The notes beneath the pieces were generated by a model that worked only from the letters and a program-made list of their open reading frames with translations, had not been told where the DNA came from and searched no databases. Shown in pieces: positions 41,089 through 49,699 of a DNA stretch of 64,000 nt. Numbering within the stretch: the stretch's first letter is position 1; every line of letters starts with the position of its first letter. Source of the DNA: Paraburkholderia graminis C4D1M (GTDB lineage: Bacteria > Pseudomonadota > Gammaproteobacteria > Burkholderiales > Burkholderiaceae); assembly GCF_000172415.1 (NCBI RefSeq), contig NZ_ABLD01000023.1, positions 48,379 through 112,378 on the forward strand, given 5' to 3'. The position numbers and the translations under genes are program-made.

Positions 41089-41175
41089 ATGGATCTCGCA
41101 ATGGCAATGGGTGTCGCGCTCTTCGGCATGTTCACCGCAAGTACCGTCTACTTCTTCTACAAGCTCGAGCGCTGA
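41089..41175 (+). CDS. 28-residue single-pass membrane microprotein
   Basis: A very short gene with a near-perfect ribosome site (CAGGAGG at 41078-41084, five bases from the ATG). The product starts MDLAMAMGVALFGMF, continues as one hydrophobic helix (about residues 4-23) and ends in the charged tail FYKLER. It has the size and shape of accessory subunits of membrane complexes such as CydX-type proteins, but I see no partner nearby and do not recognise the family. A terminator-like hairpin lies about 100 bases downstream. Confidence 0.55.
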   Translation: MDLAMAMGVALFGMFTASTVYFFYKLER

Positions 41176-41483
41176 TCCGGGCGTCCGCTCGCTGCGCGAC
41201 GCGCGGCTTGCGATCCGTAAGCTTCGCGCGCTTCCAGGCGCGCTGATCGCACGTCTCGCCGTCAGACGATTGAAAGGGCTGCTGCTGGTCGGCGGCCCTT
41301 TTCGTTTGCGTTTGGCTGACAACTGTATCGAGTTGTGACGCAGCGCGTCAAAATTTCCCCGAATGTGGCCGAGGCGCTTGGCGCTGACTTGCCACCCAGG
41401 CATAATCGGTGCGCTTTTTGACGCGCCGGCTGATTCGTTGTGCGGCGCGCTGTCCCCGACATCTTCCTTACAAGGACTGCCGC
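41176..41483. other. Stretch between microprotein gene and uppP, with a terminator-like hairpin
   Basis: About 300 bases without another gene. AAAGGGC at 41273-41279 and GCCCTTTT at 41295-41302 form a terminator-like stem on the plus strand with a loop of about 15 bases. It would end the transcript of the 28-residue gene. No clear uppP promoter could be picked. Confidence 0.45.
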
Positions 41484-42314
41484 GTGAATCTGTCGTTTCT
41501 GATCTTCCTGAGCGTGCTGCAAGGCGTGACCGAACTCTTCCCCGTGAGCAGTCTCGGGCATACGCTGCTCATTCCCGCATTGTTCGGCATGCATATCGAT
41601 AAGCACGCGCCGCAGTTGCTGCCGTTTCTCGTCGCGCTGCATCTGGGCACGGCGTTCGCGCTGCTGTGGTATTTCCGCGAGCGCTGGTGCGCGCTGGTGC
41701 GCGGCTTCTTCGCGTCATTCGGCGGACGCCGCAACGACGACGCGCACATGATGTGGGCGCTCATCATCGGCACGATTCCGGCGGGACTCGTCGGCCTGCT
41801 GCTGGAAAAGCGGCTCGAGCGCATCTTTCACGATCTGCGCATTGTCGCGATCGCGCTGATCGTCAACGGCGTGCTGTTGTGGGTGGGCGACCGCCTGCAA
41901 CGCTCGCGCGCGCATCAGGCGCCGGAGAAGATGACCTTCCGCCAGGCGTTTTTTGTCGGCCTCGCGCAGGTCGGCGCGCTGATTCCGGGCTTCTCGCGCA
42001 GCGGTCTCACGATGATCGCCGGCAACGCAGCGGGTCTCACCGCCGAGAAGGCCGCGGAGTTCTCGTTCCTGCTCGGCACGCCGATCATTTTCGCGGCCGG
42101 GCTGCTCGAACTGCCGAAGCTCTTCCATGCGCCGGGCCAGCTTGCGGACGCACTGCTCGGCGGCGTGCTGACCGCTATCGCCGCGTATCTGAGCGTGCGT
42201 TTCCTGATGCGCTATTTCGAAGGCCGCGGACGCCTTGCTTCGTTCGGCGTGTACTGCGTGATCGCGGGCATCGTGTTCCTCGGCTGGTTCGCATTGCATC
42301 CGCAGCCGGTCTGA
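41484..42314 (+). CDS. uppP: Undecaprenyl-diphosphatase UppP (BacA)
   Basis: A 276-residue integral membrane enzyme that dephosphorylates undecaprenyl pyrophosphate to recycle the lipid carrier for peptidoglycan; overproduction confers bacitracin resistance. Active-site motifs are LQGVTELFPVSSLGH near the N-terminus and PGFSRSGLTMIAG around residue 170. About eight membrane helices are predicted. The GTG at 41484 has AAGGA seven bases upstream; a longer frame from 41409 lacks a ribosome site. Confidence 0.95.
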   Translation: MNLSFLIFLSVLQGVTELFPVSSLGHTLLIPALFGMHIDKHAPQLLPFLVALHLGTAFALLWYFRERWCALVRGFFASFGGRRNDDAHMMWALIIGTIPAGLVGLLLEKRLERIFHDLRIVAIALIVNGVLLWVGDRLQRSRAHQAPEKMTFRQAFFVGLAQVGALIPGFSRSGLTMIAGNAAGLTAEKAAEFSFLLGTPIIFAAGLLELPKLFHAPGQLADALLGGVLTAIAAYLSVRFLMRYFEGRGRLASFGVYCVIAGIVFLGWFALHPQPV

Positions 42315-42362
42315 TAATGTTAAGGATGCCCGCCGCGTTCTGGCGGGCGCGGGGCGATCGGT

Positions 42363-42368
42363 TATAAT
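42363..42368 (+). promoter_or_regulatory. Candidate -10 element for tRNA-Arg
   Basis: A perfect TATAAT 17 bases before the mature tRNA 5' end. The -35 (TTCTGG near 42338) is weak. A GCCCGCC/GGCGGGC hairpin at 42328-42348 overlaps this region and may end uppP transcripts. Confidence 0.5.
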
Positions 42369-42384
42369 CCGGGCCCAGTCGTGT

Positions 42385-42461
42385 GCGGCGGTAGCTCAAT
42401 TGGATAGAGCACAGGTCTTCTAAACCTGAGGTTGTGAGTTCGATCCTCGCCCGCCGCGCCA
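42385..42461 (+). tRNA. tRNA-Arg (anticodon TCT)
   Basis: A 77-nucleotide cloverleaf with encoded CCA. The acceptor stem GCGGCGG pairs with CCGCCGC. The anticodon stem CAGGT/ACCTG encloses CTTCTAA, giving TCT, which reads AGA arginine codons, rare in this GC-rich genome. The T-loop TTCGATC is present. Confidence 0.95.
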
Positions 42462-42475
42462 TCGTCTGCATGAAG

Positions 42476-42514
42476 AATCCCATCTACCGACTATCCGGCG
42501 ATGGGATTTTTTTT
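42476..42514 (+). terminator. Rho-independent terminator after tRNA-Arg
   Basis: Stem AATCCCATC (42476-42484) with GATGGGATT (42500-42508), a 15-base loop and a run of eight Ts, starting 15 bases after the tRNA. Confidence 0.8.
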
Positions 42515-42544
42515 CGCCCGCGTTTTCGTCAACCCTTGCGCCAA

Positions 42545-42569
42545 TAAAAAAGGGCAGCCGAAGCTGCCC
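42545..42569 (-). terminator. Rho-independent terminator after the AcpA-type gene
   Basis: Minus-strand stem GGGCAGC/GCTGCCC (42552-42558 with 42563-42569), a 4-base loop and a T-tract over 42545-42551, about 85 bases past the stop. Confidence 0.8.
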
Positions 42570-42653
42570 GTCGAAAGCCGCACCGCGCAGGCCGGCTGTT
42601 GCTTACCGTTGTGGCTCGCTATCGCGTGTTCCGCATGTTTCGCGCGTTCACTT

Positions 42654-44231
42654 TCACTGCCTGATGTTCAGCGCGGCGGTCAGGTCGCCCATCGGCTTGC
42701 CGCCGTTGGCGACGAGCGCGGCGTCGCGGGCCGCGATGCCCGGCAGCGTCGGCAGCGAGAAGCGATGCGTGATGAAGCGCAGGATCGACGTCGTGTCGTA
42801 TTGCGTGTGATCGACGAAACCCTTCTTCGCGAACGGCGAGATGATGAGCGCCGGAATACGCGTGCCCGGACCCCAGCGGTCGGCCTTCGGCGGCGCGACG
42901 TGATCCCAGAAGCCGCCGTTTTCGTCGTAAGTCACGACCACCAGCATGTTGTTCCACTGCGGGCTTTTTTGCAGATGCGAGATGACATCGGCGATGTGCT
43001 GGTCGCCCGACGCGACGTCGGTATAGCCAGGGTGCTCGTTCAGGTTGCCCTGCGGCTTGTAGAACGTGACTTGCGGCAGCGTGCCGCTGTCGATCGCCTT
43101 AATGAACTCCGAGCCGCCGAGGCCGCCGTCGAGCAGATGCTGCGCGCGGTTCGCGCTGCCCGGCGCGAGGTCGGCGAAGTAGTTGAACGGCTGATGATGC
43201 GGCTGGAGGTTCGGCGCCGTCAGATTCGCGCCGTAAATCACATTCGACGTGCCGTTCTGCGCCGCCGACAACGCCGCGCCCCACGCGCCGCCGTACCACG
43301 CCCACGACACCTTCGCGTTGTTCAGCAGATCGCCGATGTGCTGCTGCGTCTGCGCTGGCAACGTCGTGGCCGCGCCTGCGTCGGCGAGATTCGCGTCGCC
43401 GCCCGAGGCCGCCTTGTTGCCGCTCGGCTGATACGGCGGCTGCATCGTGTTGATCGCGAAGAAGTCGGGCGTGAGGTTGCCCGACAGCACGAACTTCGGC
43501 GGGCCGTTGAGCGACGAAGCCGGCGAGTTCGACGCGAGCTTGAGCGTCACGCCGTCGCTTTCGACTGCCGAAATCGAGCCGGCCGCCGGGCTCTTGTCCG
43601 CGTTCGGATAGACCGGCGTGCACGCGCACACGAGCCACTGGTGATTCAGGAACGAGCCGCCGAATGCGCCCATGAAGAAGTTGTCGGCCAGCGTGTATTG
43701 CTGGGCGATTTTCCACAGCGGTAGCTTGTCGGCGTCGAGCGTGTAGTGGCCCATCACCAGGCCGCCCGAATCGGCCCATGCGGCGAACTTGTCGTTCTTG
43801 CCGCCGTCGATCTGCATCTGGTTTTCATAGAAGCGGTGATACAGATCGCGCGTCGTCTTCGTGATCGGCGTGTTGAAGCCGTTGGGGTCGTCGATGGCGA
43901 ACGGGCTGTTCGGCAAGTTGGCGGTCATCGCTTGCGTGACGACCGGCGTCACGCCCGTTTGCGTGAGACCGTTCCAGACTTGCGGCAGCGTCGCGAGTGT
44001 CGAGCCGTCGCGGTCCAACTGCTTCGCAGCGGTCGCGCTGACGTTCTGCAAACCGTTCGCGCCCGGGAAGTTGCCATACAGATTGTCGAAGCTGCGGTTT
44101 TCGGCGTAGATCACGACGACCGTCTTGATCGAGGCGATGTCGGGTTGCGCGACCTCGTTGCCGCCGCACGCATACAGGCTTAACGCTGCGGCGATCGCCA
44201 ACGGCGTGGCGCAGATCAGTTTCTTGTTCAT
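42654..44231 (-). CDS. AcpA-type phosphoesterase family acid phosphatase / phospholipase C
   Basis: A 525-residue exported protein: lipoprotein-like signal with lipobox LYAC (acylated Cys near 22), then the alkaline-phosphatase-fold phosphoesterase domain. Motifs are VVVIYAENRSFDNLYG near the start, GHYTLDADKLPLWKIAQQYTLADNFF, SWAWYGGAWG, HPGYTDVASGDQHIADVI, and VVTYDENGGFWDHVAPP, which supply the metal-binding acidic and His residues of the AcpA/PLC superfamily. It could release phosphate from organic substrates outside the cytoplasm. It is divergent from a di-haem peroxidase gene. Whether it is a phosphatase or phospholipase cannot be settled from sequence alone. Confidence 0.85.
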   Translation of the reverse strand: MNKKLICATPLAIAAALSLYACGGNEVAQPDIASIKTVVVIYAENRSFDNLYGNFPGANGLQNVSATAAKQLDRDGSTLATLPQVWNGLTQTGVTPVVTQAMTANLPNSPFAIDDPNGFNTPITKTTRDLYHRFYENQMQIDGGKNDKFAAWADSGGLVMGHYTLDADKLPLWKIAQQYTLADNFFMGAFGGSFLNHQWLVCACTPVYPNADKSPAAGSISAVESDGVTLKLASNSPASSLNGPPKFVLSGNLTPDFFAINTMQPPYQPSGNKAASGGDANLADAGAATTLPAQTQQHIGDLLNNAKVSWAWYGGAWGAALSAAQNGTSNVIYGANLTAPNLQPHHQPFNYFADLAPGSANRAQHLLDGGLGGSEFIKAIDSGTLPQVTFYKPQGNLNEHPGYTDVASGDQHIADVISHLQKSPQWNNMLVVVTYDENGGFWDHVAPPKADRWGPGTRIPALIISPFAKKGFVDHTQYDTTSILRFITHRFSLPTLPGIAARDAALVANGGKPMGDLTAALNIRQ

Positions 44232-44444
44232 TTATCTGGATTCTCTCTCTCGCGTTGGGGACGGGCCTCGGGCATTCCTTAACCCGATGACCGCGCGCAA
44301 AAGTGTGGCAACGCAATTTGACAGAAAGATGTATTCATTACGGATCGCTTTGAATCGGCGATGGCCGTCGGCTGGATGTCATTTCGACGACATACAGATG
44401 AAATACCCTCGCGGACTTCAATAGCGCACATTCACATCATTCAT

Positions 44445-45875
44445 ATGCGGCTCGGTTTGTCGGGGATCAGGAAGACGGTAGGGCGCGTGACGGCGCGGCG
44501 CGGCGTGCAAGCGGATGCCGATGCGGTCCACGCTGAGCGCGCGGTGGCGGGTGCTCGCGGGCTGGGGTCTGGATTGGCGTCGACGGTTGCATTGGCAGCC
44601 GTGGTGGTAAGCGCGGGGCTTGCAGGTTGCGATTCGGGCGCGAACGCGCAGTCGGGTTCCGCGTCGGCGTCGGCCGCCGCCTCCGCTGCGCAGCCGATGA
44701 AAGTGGCCGCACATGAAGCCGCGCCGGCCGGCGGCCAAACGCGCGCGCAAGTCTACGAATCGGTGCGCAAGGTGAGCGCGCTTGGCAAGCGACTGTTCTT
44801 CGATCCGTCGCTATCCGGCTCGGGCAAGCTCGCGTGCGCGTCGTGCCACAGTCCCGACCACGCGTTCTCGCCTGCCAACGCGCTGTCCGTGCAACTGGGC
44901 GGCAGCGACATGCATCGCGTCGGCATGCGTGCGGCGCCGACGCTCAAATACTTGCAATCGGTGCCCGCGTTCGCCGAGCACTATCACGAGTCCGACGACG
45001 AAGGCGACGAAAGCGTCGACGCGGGCCCGACCGGCGGACTGACGTGGGACGGCCGCGTGGATCGCGGCGGCGACCAGGCGCGAATTCCGCTGTTGTCGTC
45101 GTTTGAAATGGGCAGCTCGCCGGCGAAAGTCACCGCGGCGGTCAAGGCCGCGCCGTACGCCGGCGATTTCCGCGACGCGTTCGGCAAAGACGTTTTGGAT
45201 AACGACGACGCGACCTTCAAGGCGGTGCTGCAAGCGCTCGAGACCTTCGAGCAGACGCCCGAGCTGTTCTATCCGTACAGCAGCAAGTACGACGCCTATC
45301 TGGCGGGCAACGCGCAGCTCACGCAAGCCGAGCTGCACGGCCTGCAACTTTTCAACGACGAGAAGAAGGGCAACTGCGCGAGCTGCCACATCAGTCAGCG
45401 CACGATGGACGGCGCGCCGCCGCAGTTCAGCGACTTCGGCCTGATCGCGATCGGCGTGCCGCGCAATCGCGCGCTGCCGGTGAATCGCGATTCGCGCTTT
45501 TACGATCTCGGCGCGTGCGGCCCGGAGCGTACCGATCTGAAGGGACGCTCGGAGTTCTGCGGCATCTTCCGTACGCCGACGTTGCGCAACGTCGCGTTGA
45601 AAAAGAGCTTCTTTCACAACGGCATCTATCACTCGCTCGAAGACGTGCTGCACTTCTATGCCGAGCGCGACACGAATCCGGAGAAGTTTTATCCGGTTGT
45701 CAAAGGCAAGGTGCAGAAGTTCGACGATTTGCCGCGGCGCTATTGGGCGAATCTGAACACGGAGCCGCCGTTCGATCGGAAGCCGGGCGACAAACCCGCG
45801 CTCGACGATGCGGAAATCAAGGACGTGGTGGCGTTTCTGAATACGCTCACCGATGGGTATAAAGCGGGGAATTAA
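44445..45875 (+). CDS. Di-haem cytochrome c peroxidase family protein (CcpA/MauG type)
   Basis: A protein of about 476 residues with an N-terminal export segment (about 45-68, possible lipobox LAGC) and a Ser/Ala linker. Two haem c attachment sites are visible: CASCH in GKLACASCHSPDHAFSPANA, and CASCH in GNCASCHISQRTM. Family segments include GKRLFFDPSLSGSG and FRTPTLRNVALKKSFFHNGIY. It would act in the periplasm, reducing peroxide or oxidising a partner. The ATG at 44445 is the last before the signal. It is divergent from the AcpA-type gene, suggesting a shared regulatory region. Confidence 0.87.
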   Translation: MRLGLSGIRKTVGRVTARRGVQADADAVHAERAVAGARGLGSGLASTVALAAVVVSAGLAGCDSGANAQSGSASASAAASAAQPMKVAAHEAAPAGGQTRAQVYESVRKVSALGKRLFFDPSLSGSGKLACASCHSPDHAFSPANALSVQLGGSDMHRVGMRAAPTLKYLQSVPAFAEHYHESDDEGDESVDAGPTGGLTWDGRVDRGGDQARIPLLSSFEMGSSPAKVTAAVKAAPYAGDFRDAFGKDVLDNDDATFKAVLQALETFEQTPELFYPYSSKYDAYLAGNAQLTQAELHGLQLFNDEKKGNCASCHISQRTMDGAPPQFSDFGLIAIGVPRNRALPVNRDSRFYDLGACGPERTDLKGRSEFCGIFRTPTLRNVALKKSFFHNGIYHSLEDVLHFYAERDTNPEKFYPVVKGKVQKFDDLPRRYWANLNTEPPFDRKPGDKPALDDAEIKDVVAFLNTLTDGYKAGN

Positions 45876-45961
45876 AGCGACGGGCCTTGCGGGATGGAAG
45901 TGCTACTTGCGTGCGAGCGCGTGGCCCGCATGAATCGATTGGCGCCGGCAGCGCGCCGGAT

Positions 45962-46204
45962 TTAGACGCGTGCGTCAGCGAGCATCAAGTAGCAGGCCGA
46001 CAGCAGCATCGCAAAAGAGACGAGCAGACACGCAATGCCGGCGCGCGTCACGAAGTTGGGCCAGCGCGGCCGGCGAAGTCCGTCGATGCGGACGATAGGG
46101 CGCGCGAGACCGGGGTCGCGGCGAATCGCGACGGGCACGAGCGCAAGGCAAAGCAGCGCGAGTGAGACAGCGGAGGTTTCCAGCGCAACGGAGAGTTCCA
46201 TCAT
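45962..46204 (-). CDS. Hypothetical two-helix membrane protein, 80 residues
   Basis: Two hydrophobic segments (about residues 8-26 and 55-75) flank an Arg/Pro-rich loop (IRRDPGLARPIVRIDGLRRPRW). I do not recognise the family. An ATG pair at 46204/46201 is the most sensible start, although no strong ribosome site is visible. It is convergent with the peroxidase gene. Support is the hydrophobic pattern alone. Confidence 0.4.
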   Translation of the reverse strand: MMELSVALETSAVSLALLCLALVPVAIRRDPGLARPIVRIDGLRRPRWPNFVTRAGIACLLVSFAMLLSACYLMLADARV

Positions 46205-46486
46205 GGGGCGTTTGAAGTCGTTCAGCGTGAAGACGCAATACGGCCAATCATAGGAATGCGGGTTACGCGGGGATATGGGAGCTATCCTAAAAATGCCGAC
46301 CTTTGCGTGCTTGCGGCCAACTGTCGCTGCCGACGGGCTCATTGCGGCCTATGAGGCGACGCGACGCCAGGCTGTTGGAAACGGACATGCTATGCTTTTG
46401 GGGTCCAGATCAAGAGCCGCATAAGCTTCACAAGCCGTACAAGCTGCGCTCATGACCGCCCGAAACGTTTCCGAGGAGAACCCTTC

Positions 46487-46876
46487 ATGTCGATGCGAAC
46501 CCGTGCTTTCCGTCAACTGACCGCCGCCGGTCTGCTGCTTGGCGCGGCGATTGGCGCCCAGGCAGCGAATCTGGGCTTCCTGAACGACACGCCGATCAGC
46601 TACATGAAGCAGCGCGACGTCGACTCGGTCAGGCAGGCCGTCTTTACCACGCTCGATCAAAAGCAGGACGGCGAAACCACCACCTGGGTCAACGAAGGCA
46701 CGCGCAACAGCGTGAAGATCGACGCGACCATTCAGGTCGTGAAGACGTCCAAGGAAGGCGCGCGCACCTGTCGCGACCTCGGCATCGTTCTGAACGCGAA
46801 GGGGCAGTCGATGAACCTGCACCCGCAATTCTGCAAACAGGGCAGCGGCACCTGGCAATTGCAGAAAAAGCATTGA
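46487..46876 (+). CDS. Exported protein with surface-antigen-like C-terminal domain
   Basis: A 129-residue protein with a Sec signal peptide (cleavage after IGAQA, about residue 26). The mature part resembles the C-terminal domain of 17-kDa/RT0821-type surface antigens: TTWVNEGTRNSVKIDATIQVV, then CRDLGIVLNAKGQ and a final GTWQLQKK. Two Cys residues could form a disulfide. The ATG at 46487 is preceded by GAGGAGA. It probably sits in the periplasm or outer membrane; function unknown. Confidence 0.65.
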   Translation: MSMRTRAFRQLTAAGLLLGAAIGAQAANLGFLNDTPISYMKQRDVDSVRQAVFTTLDQKQDGETTTWVNEGTRNSVKIDATIQVVKTSKEGARTCRDLGIVLNAKGQSMNLHPQFCKQGSGTWQLQKKH

Positions 46877-46943
46877 GCATGCAGGCAGTGCTGATCGACC
46901 ACACGCGCGGGCAAGCCGCAAGCCGGGCGCGGCGCGCGCGGCG

Positions 46944-47405
46944 ATGAGTCCGCGGGTCGTCTCGTGCGGCATCGTCCTGCTCGATCCAGAGGGGCGCGTG
47001 CTGCTCGCGCACGCCACCGAAACATCGCACTGGGACATTCCCAAAGGTCACGGCGAGGAAGGCGAGGCGCGGCACATCACCGCGCTGCGTGAGATGGTCG
47101 AGGAGACGGGAATCGCCATTGAGCCCGAGCGTCTGAAAGACCTGGGCCTTTTTGTGTATCGCCGCGACAAGGATCTGCATCTGTTTGCGGCGCGCGCGAC
47201 CGCGGACGAACTCGATCTGAGTTCATGCACCTGCACGTCGCTGTTTCCGCGCCGCTCGGACGGCACGCTGATTCCCGAGATGGACGCGTATCGCTGGACC
47301 GCACCCGACGAAGTGGACAAGTACGCGAGCCGCAGCCTCGCGCGGCTCTTTCACACAACGCTTTCGCTGACGGAGCTGCATCGGTCGCTGCATCGGGCGC
47401 TGTAG
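46944..47405 (+). CDS. NUDIX hydrolase
   Basis: A 153-residue NUDIX-fold pyrophosphohydrolase. The Nudix box is intact: GHGEEGEARHITALREMVEE followed by TGI, with the catalytic REMVEE acid cluster. The SHWDIPKGHGEEGE entry is typical of dinucleoside polyphosphate or house-cleaning NUDIX enzymes. It lies 67 bases after the surface-antigen-like gene and is convergent with glnS. The substrate is unknown. Confidence 0.85.
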   Translation: MSPRVVSCGIVLLDPEGRVLLAHATETSHWDIPKGHGEEGEARHITALREMVEETGIAIEPERLKDLGLFVYRRDKDLHLFAARATADELDLSSCTCTSLFPRRSDGTLIPEMDAYRWTAPDEVDKYASRSLARLFHTTLSLTELHRSLHRAL

Positions 47406-47426
47406 CGGCGAGCGCCGACAGATGCA

Positions 47427-47467
47427 AAAACAAAAGGCGTGCATCGGATGAAACCGATGCACGCCTT
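47427..47467 (-). terminator. Rho-independent terminator after glnS
   Basis: A 14-bp perfect stem AAGGCGTGCATCGG/CCGATGCACGCCTT (47434-47447 with 47454-47467). On the minus strand it is followed by TTGTTTTTG. It also separates the convergent NUDIX gene. Confidence 0.85.
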
Positions 47468-47514
47468 AGTGGACCACCAGATGCGCGACTAGCGCGCTCT
47501 CAGGCCATAGCAGC

Positions 47515-49224
47515 TTAGGCCGGCTTGCCCCAACTATCGCGCAAGCTCACGATCCGGTTGAACACCGGCTTGCCCGGTTTCGAATCGACGCGGTCCGCGA
47601 CGAAGTAGCCGTGCCGCTCGAACTGATAGCGCTGCTCCGGCAACGTACCGTGCGCGCCCGGCTCGAGGTACGCGTTGACCACGCGCTTCGAATCCGGGTT
47701 CAGCGCTTCGAGGAAATCGCGGCCGCCGGCGTCCGGTTGCGGCTCCTTGAACAGACGGTCGTAGATGCGCACTTCGGCCGGGCACGCGGCTGCCGCGCTG
47801 ACCCAGTGAATGTTGCCCTTGACCTTGTAGTTGTTCGCGCCTTCGGTGCCCGACTTGCTGTCCGGGAAGTAATTGCAATGCACCGCGACGATGTTGCCGT
47901 TCTCGTCCTTCTCCGCGCTCGTGCACTCGATCACATAACCGTAGCGCAGACGCACCTTGTTGCCGGGGAACAGGCGGAAATAGCCCTTCGGCGGCGTCTC
48001 GGTGAAGTCGTCGCGCTCGATCCACAGCTCACGCGAAATCGGAAACTCGCGCACGCCTTGTTCCGGATGATGCGGATGCACCGGCGCGCTGCAGGGCTCG
48101 GTGAGGCCAACCGGGAAGTTGTCGATGATCAGCTTCAGCGGGTCGAGCACCGCGGCGATGCGCGGCGCTTTCTCGTCGAGATCGTCGCGCAGCGCGCCTT
48201 CGAACACGCTCATGTCGATCCACGAATCGACCTTCGTCACGCCGATGCGCTCGCAGAACAACTGGATCGACTCCGGCGTAAAGCCGCGCCGGCGCACGCC
48301 GACGATGGTCGGCAAGCGCGGGTCGTCCCAACCGTCGACGTGGCCTTCGTTCACGAGTTGCAGCAGCTTGCGCTTGCTGGTGATCGCGTACGTGAGGTTC
48401 AGTCGCGAGAATTCGATTTGCTGCGGCAGCGGACGCGTGAAAATGCCGGCATCGGCGAGCTCGTTCAGAATCCAGTCGTACAACGGACGATGGTCTTCGA
48501 ATTCGAGCGTGCACAGCGAATGCGTGATGTTTTCGAGCGCGTCCGAGATGCAGTGCGTGTAGTCGTACATCGGGTACACGCACCACGTATCGCCGGTGCG
48601 GTAATGATGCGCGAAGCGAATGCGGTACAGCACCGGGTCGCGCATGTTGAAGTTCGGCGACGACATGTCGATCTTCGCGCGCAGCACGTGCTCGCCTTCC
48701 TTGAACTCGCCCGCCTTCATGCGGCGGAACAGGTCGAGGTTCTCTTCCACCGAACGCTCGCGGAACGGCGACGGCGTGCCGACTTCGGTGGCCGAGCCGC
48801 GGTTCGCGCGCATTTCTTCCGCCGACTGGCTGTCCACATACGCCTTGCCGCGCTGGATCAGCAGCTCGGCGAATTCGTACAGCTTGTCGTAGTAGTCGCT
48901 CGCGTAGTACAGGTGTTCCTTGCCGTCTTTCTGCCACTCGAAGCCGAGCCAGCGCACGGCGTCGATGATCGACTCGACGTATTCGACGCTTTCCTTTTCC
49001 GGATTGGTGTCGTCAAAGCGCAGATGGCACACGCCGCCATAGCTGCGCGCGACGCCGAAGTTCAGGCAGATGCTCTTCGCGTGACCAATGTGCAGATAGC
49101 CGTTCGGCTCGGGCGGAAAGCGCGTTTCGACGCGCTGGCTCCACTTGCCGGTGCGGTTGTCGTCGTCAATGATGTTGCGGATGAAATTGGATGCCGCTGG
49201 CGCGTCGTTGCGTTCGGTATTCAT
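47515..49224 (-). CDS. glnS: Glutaminyl-tRNA synthetase
   Basis: A 569-residue class I aminoacyl-tRNA synthetase. The first signature is FPPEPNGYLHIGHAKSICLN; the second is the KMSKS-like TSKRKL loop (YAITSKRKLLQLV). LRFDDTNPEKE and the WDDPRLPTIVGVRRRGFTPE segment are characteristic of GlnRS/GluRS-type enzymes. The C-terminal beta-barrel anticodon domain ends with FNRIVSLRDSWG. The ATG at 49224 gives the usual length; an earlier in-frame codon adds only 14 residues. Confidence 0.96.
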   Translation of the reverse strand: MNTERNDAPAASNFIRNIIDDDNRTGKWSQRVETRFPPEPNGYLHIGHAKSICLNFGVARSYGGVCHLRFDDTNPEKESVEYVESIIDAVRWLGFEWQKDGKEHLYYASDYYDKLYEFAELLIQRGKAYVDSQSAEEMRANRGSATEVGTPSPFRERSVEENLDLFRRMKAGEFKEGEHVLRAKIDMSSPNFNMRDPVLYRIRFAHHYRTGDTWCVYPMYDYTHCISDALENITHSLCTLEFEDHRPLYDWILNELADAGIFTRPLPQQIEFSRLNLTYAITSKRKLLQLVNEGHVDGWDDPRLPTIVGVRRRGFTPESIQLFCERIGVTKVDSWIDMSVFEGALRDDLDEKAPRIAAVLDPLKLIIDNFPVGLTEPCSAPVHPHHPEQGVREFPISRELWIERDDFTETPPKGYFRLFPGNKVRLRYGYVIECTSAEKDENGNIVAVHCNYFPDSKSGTEGANNYKVKGNIHWVSAAAACPAEVRIYDRLFKEPQPDAGGRDFLEALNPDSKRVVNAYLEPGAHGTLPEQRYQFERHGYFVADRVDSKPGKPVFNRIVSLRDSWGKPA

Positions 49225-49495
49225 GCGAGATGGTGAAAGTCTGTCGGGGGCGCGCGGTGCGCTCACTTATCCGACAATTCTACCTGACGAGGCTCGATGC
49301 GGCAGGCGAGTGCGGGCCGTGGCCGACGTTTGAGCGCGGTTCGTGTGCGGTTGTGGGGATTCTAGGGCGCGCGGGAAAGCGCTGAGGCCGGCGGGAATGC
49401 TGCGCTTTTTTGTTTTTTGCGCAGGTCTCGCGGGCGGGTGCGCGGCCGTCGGCTCGCTGACACGGGGCCGATCGTCGGAGGCGTGGTGGCCGCTG
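49225..49495. other. Gene-free stretch between glnS and the repeat array
   Basis: About 270 bases. It should hold the glnS promoter on the minus strand; I see no clear hexamer pair. No gene or hairpin is supported. Confidence 0.35.
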
Positions 49496-49577
49496 GGCTC
49501 GCGGCCCCGCGGCTTGACGGCTTCGCGGCCTCGCGGCTTTACGGCCTCACGGCTTCACGGCTTCACGGCCTCACGGC
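49496..49577 (+). repeat. 8-bp tandem repeat array (consensus GGCYTCAC)
   Basis: About ten units of 8 bases, for example GGCTTGAC, GGCTTCGC, GGCCTCGC, GGCTTTAC, GGCCTCAC, GGCTTCAC, GGCTTCAC and GGCCTCAC in order. It lies about 120 bases before the likely start of the gamma-glutamyltransferase gene. It is open in all plus-strand frames, so the long in-frame extension of the downstream gene through it is not proof of coding. Confidence 0.8.
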
Positions 49578-49699
49578 GCATGTGCCCCTCGTTCGCCGCC
49601 GCGCGCGCGAACCGCGCCGGCTATCGCCGGCTTGCACCGGCCGTTGCTGTTCGTGCAACATGGCGCCCTCAGTTCGTCCTCAATGCCGGAGTTTCTCGG

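Noticed and set aside
44310..44335. Pho box upstream of the AcpA-type phosphatase
   Set aside because: Only one half-site (CTGTCAA on the minus strand) is recognisable; no second repeat at 11 bases.
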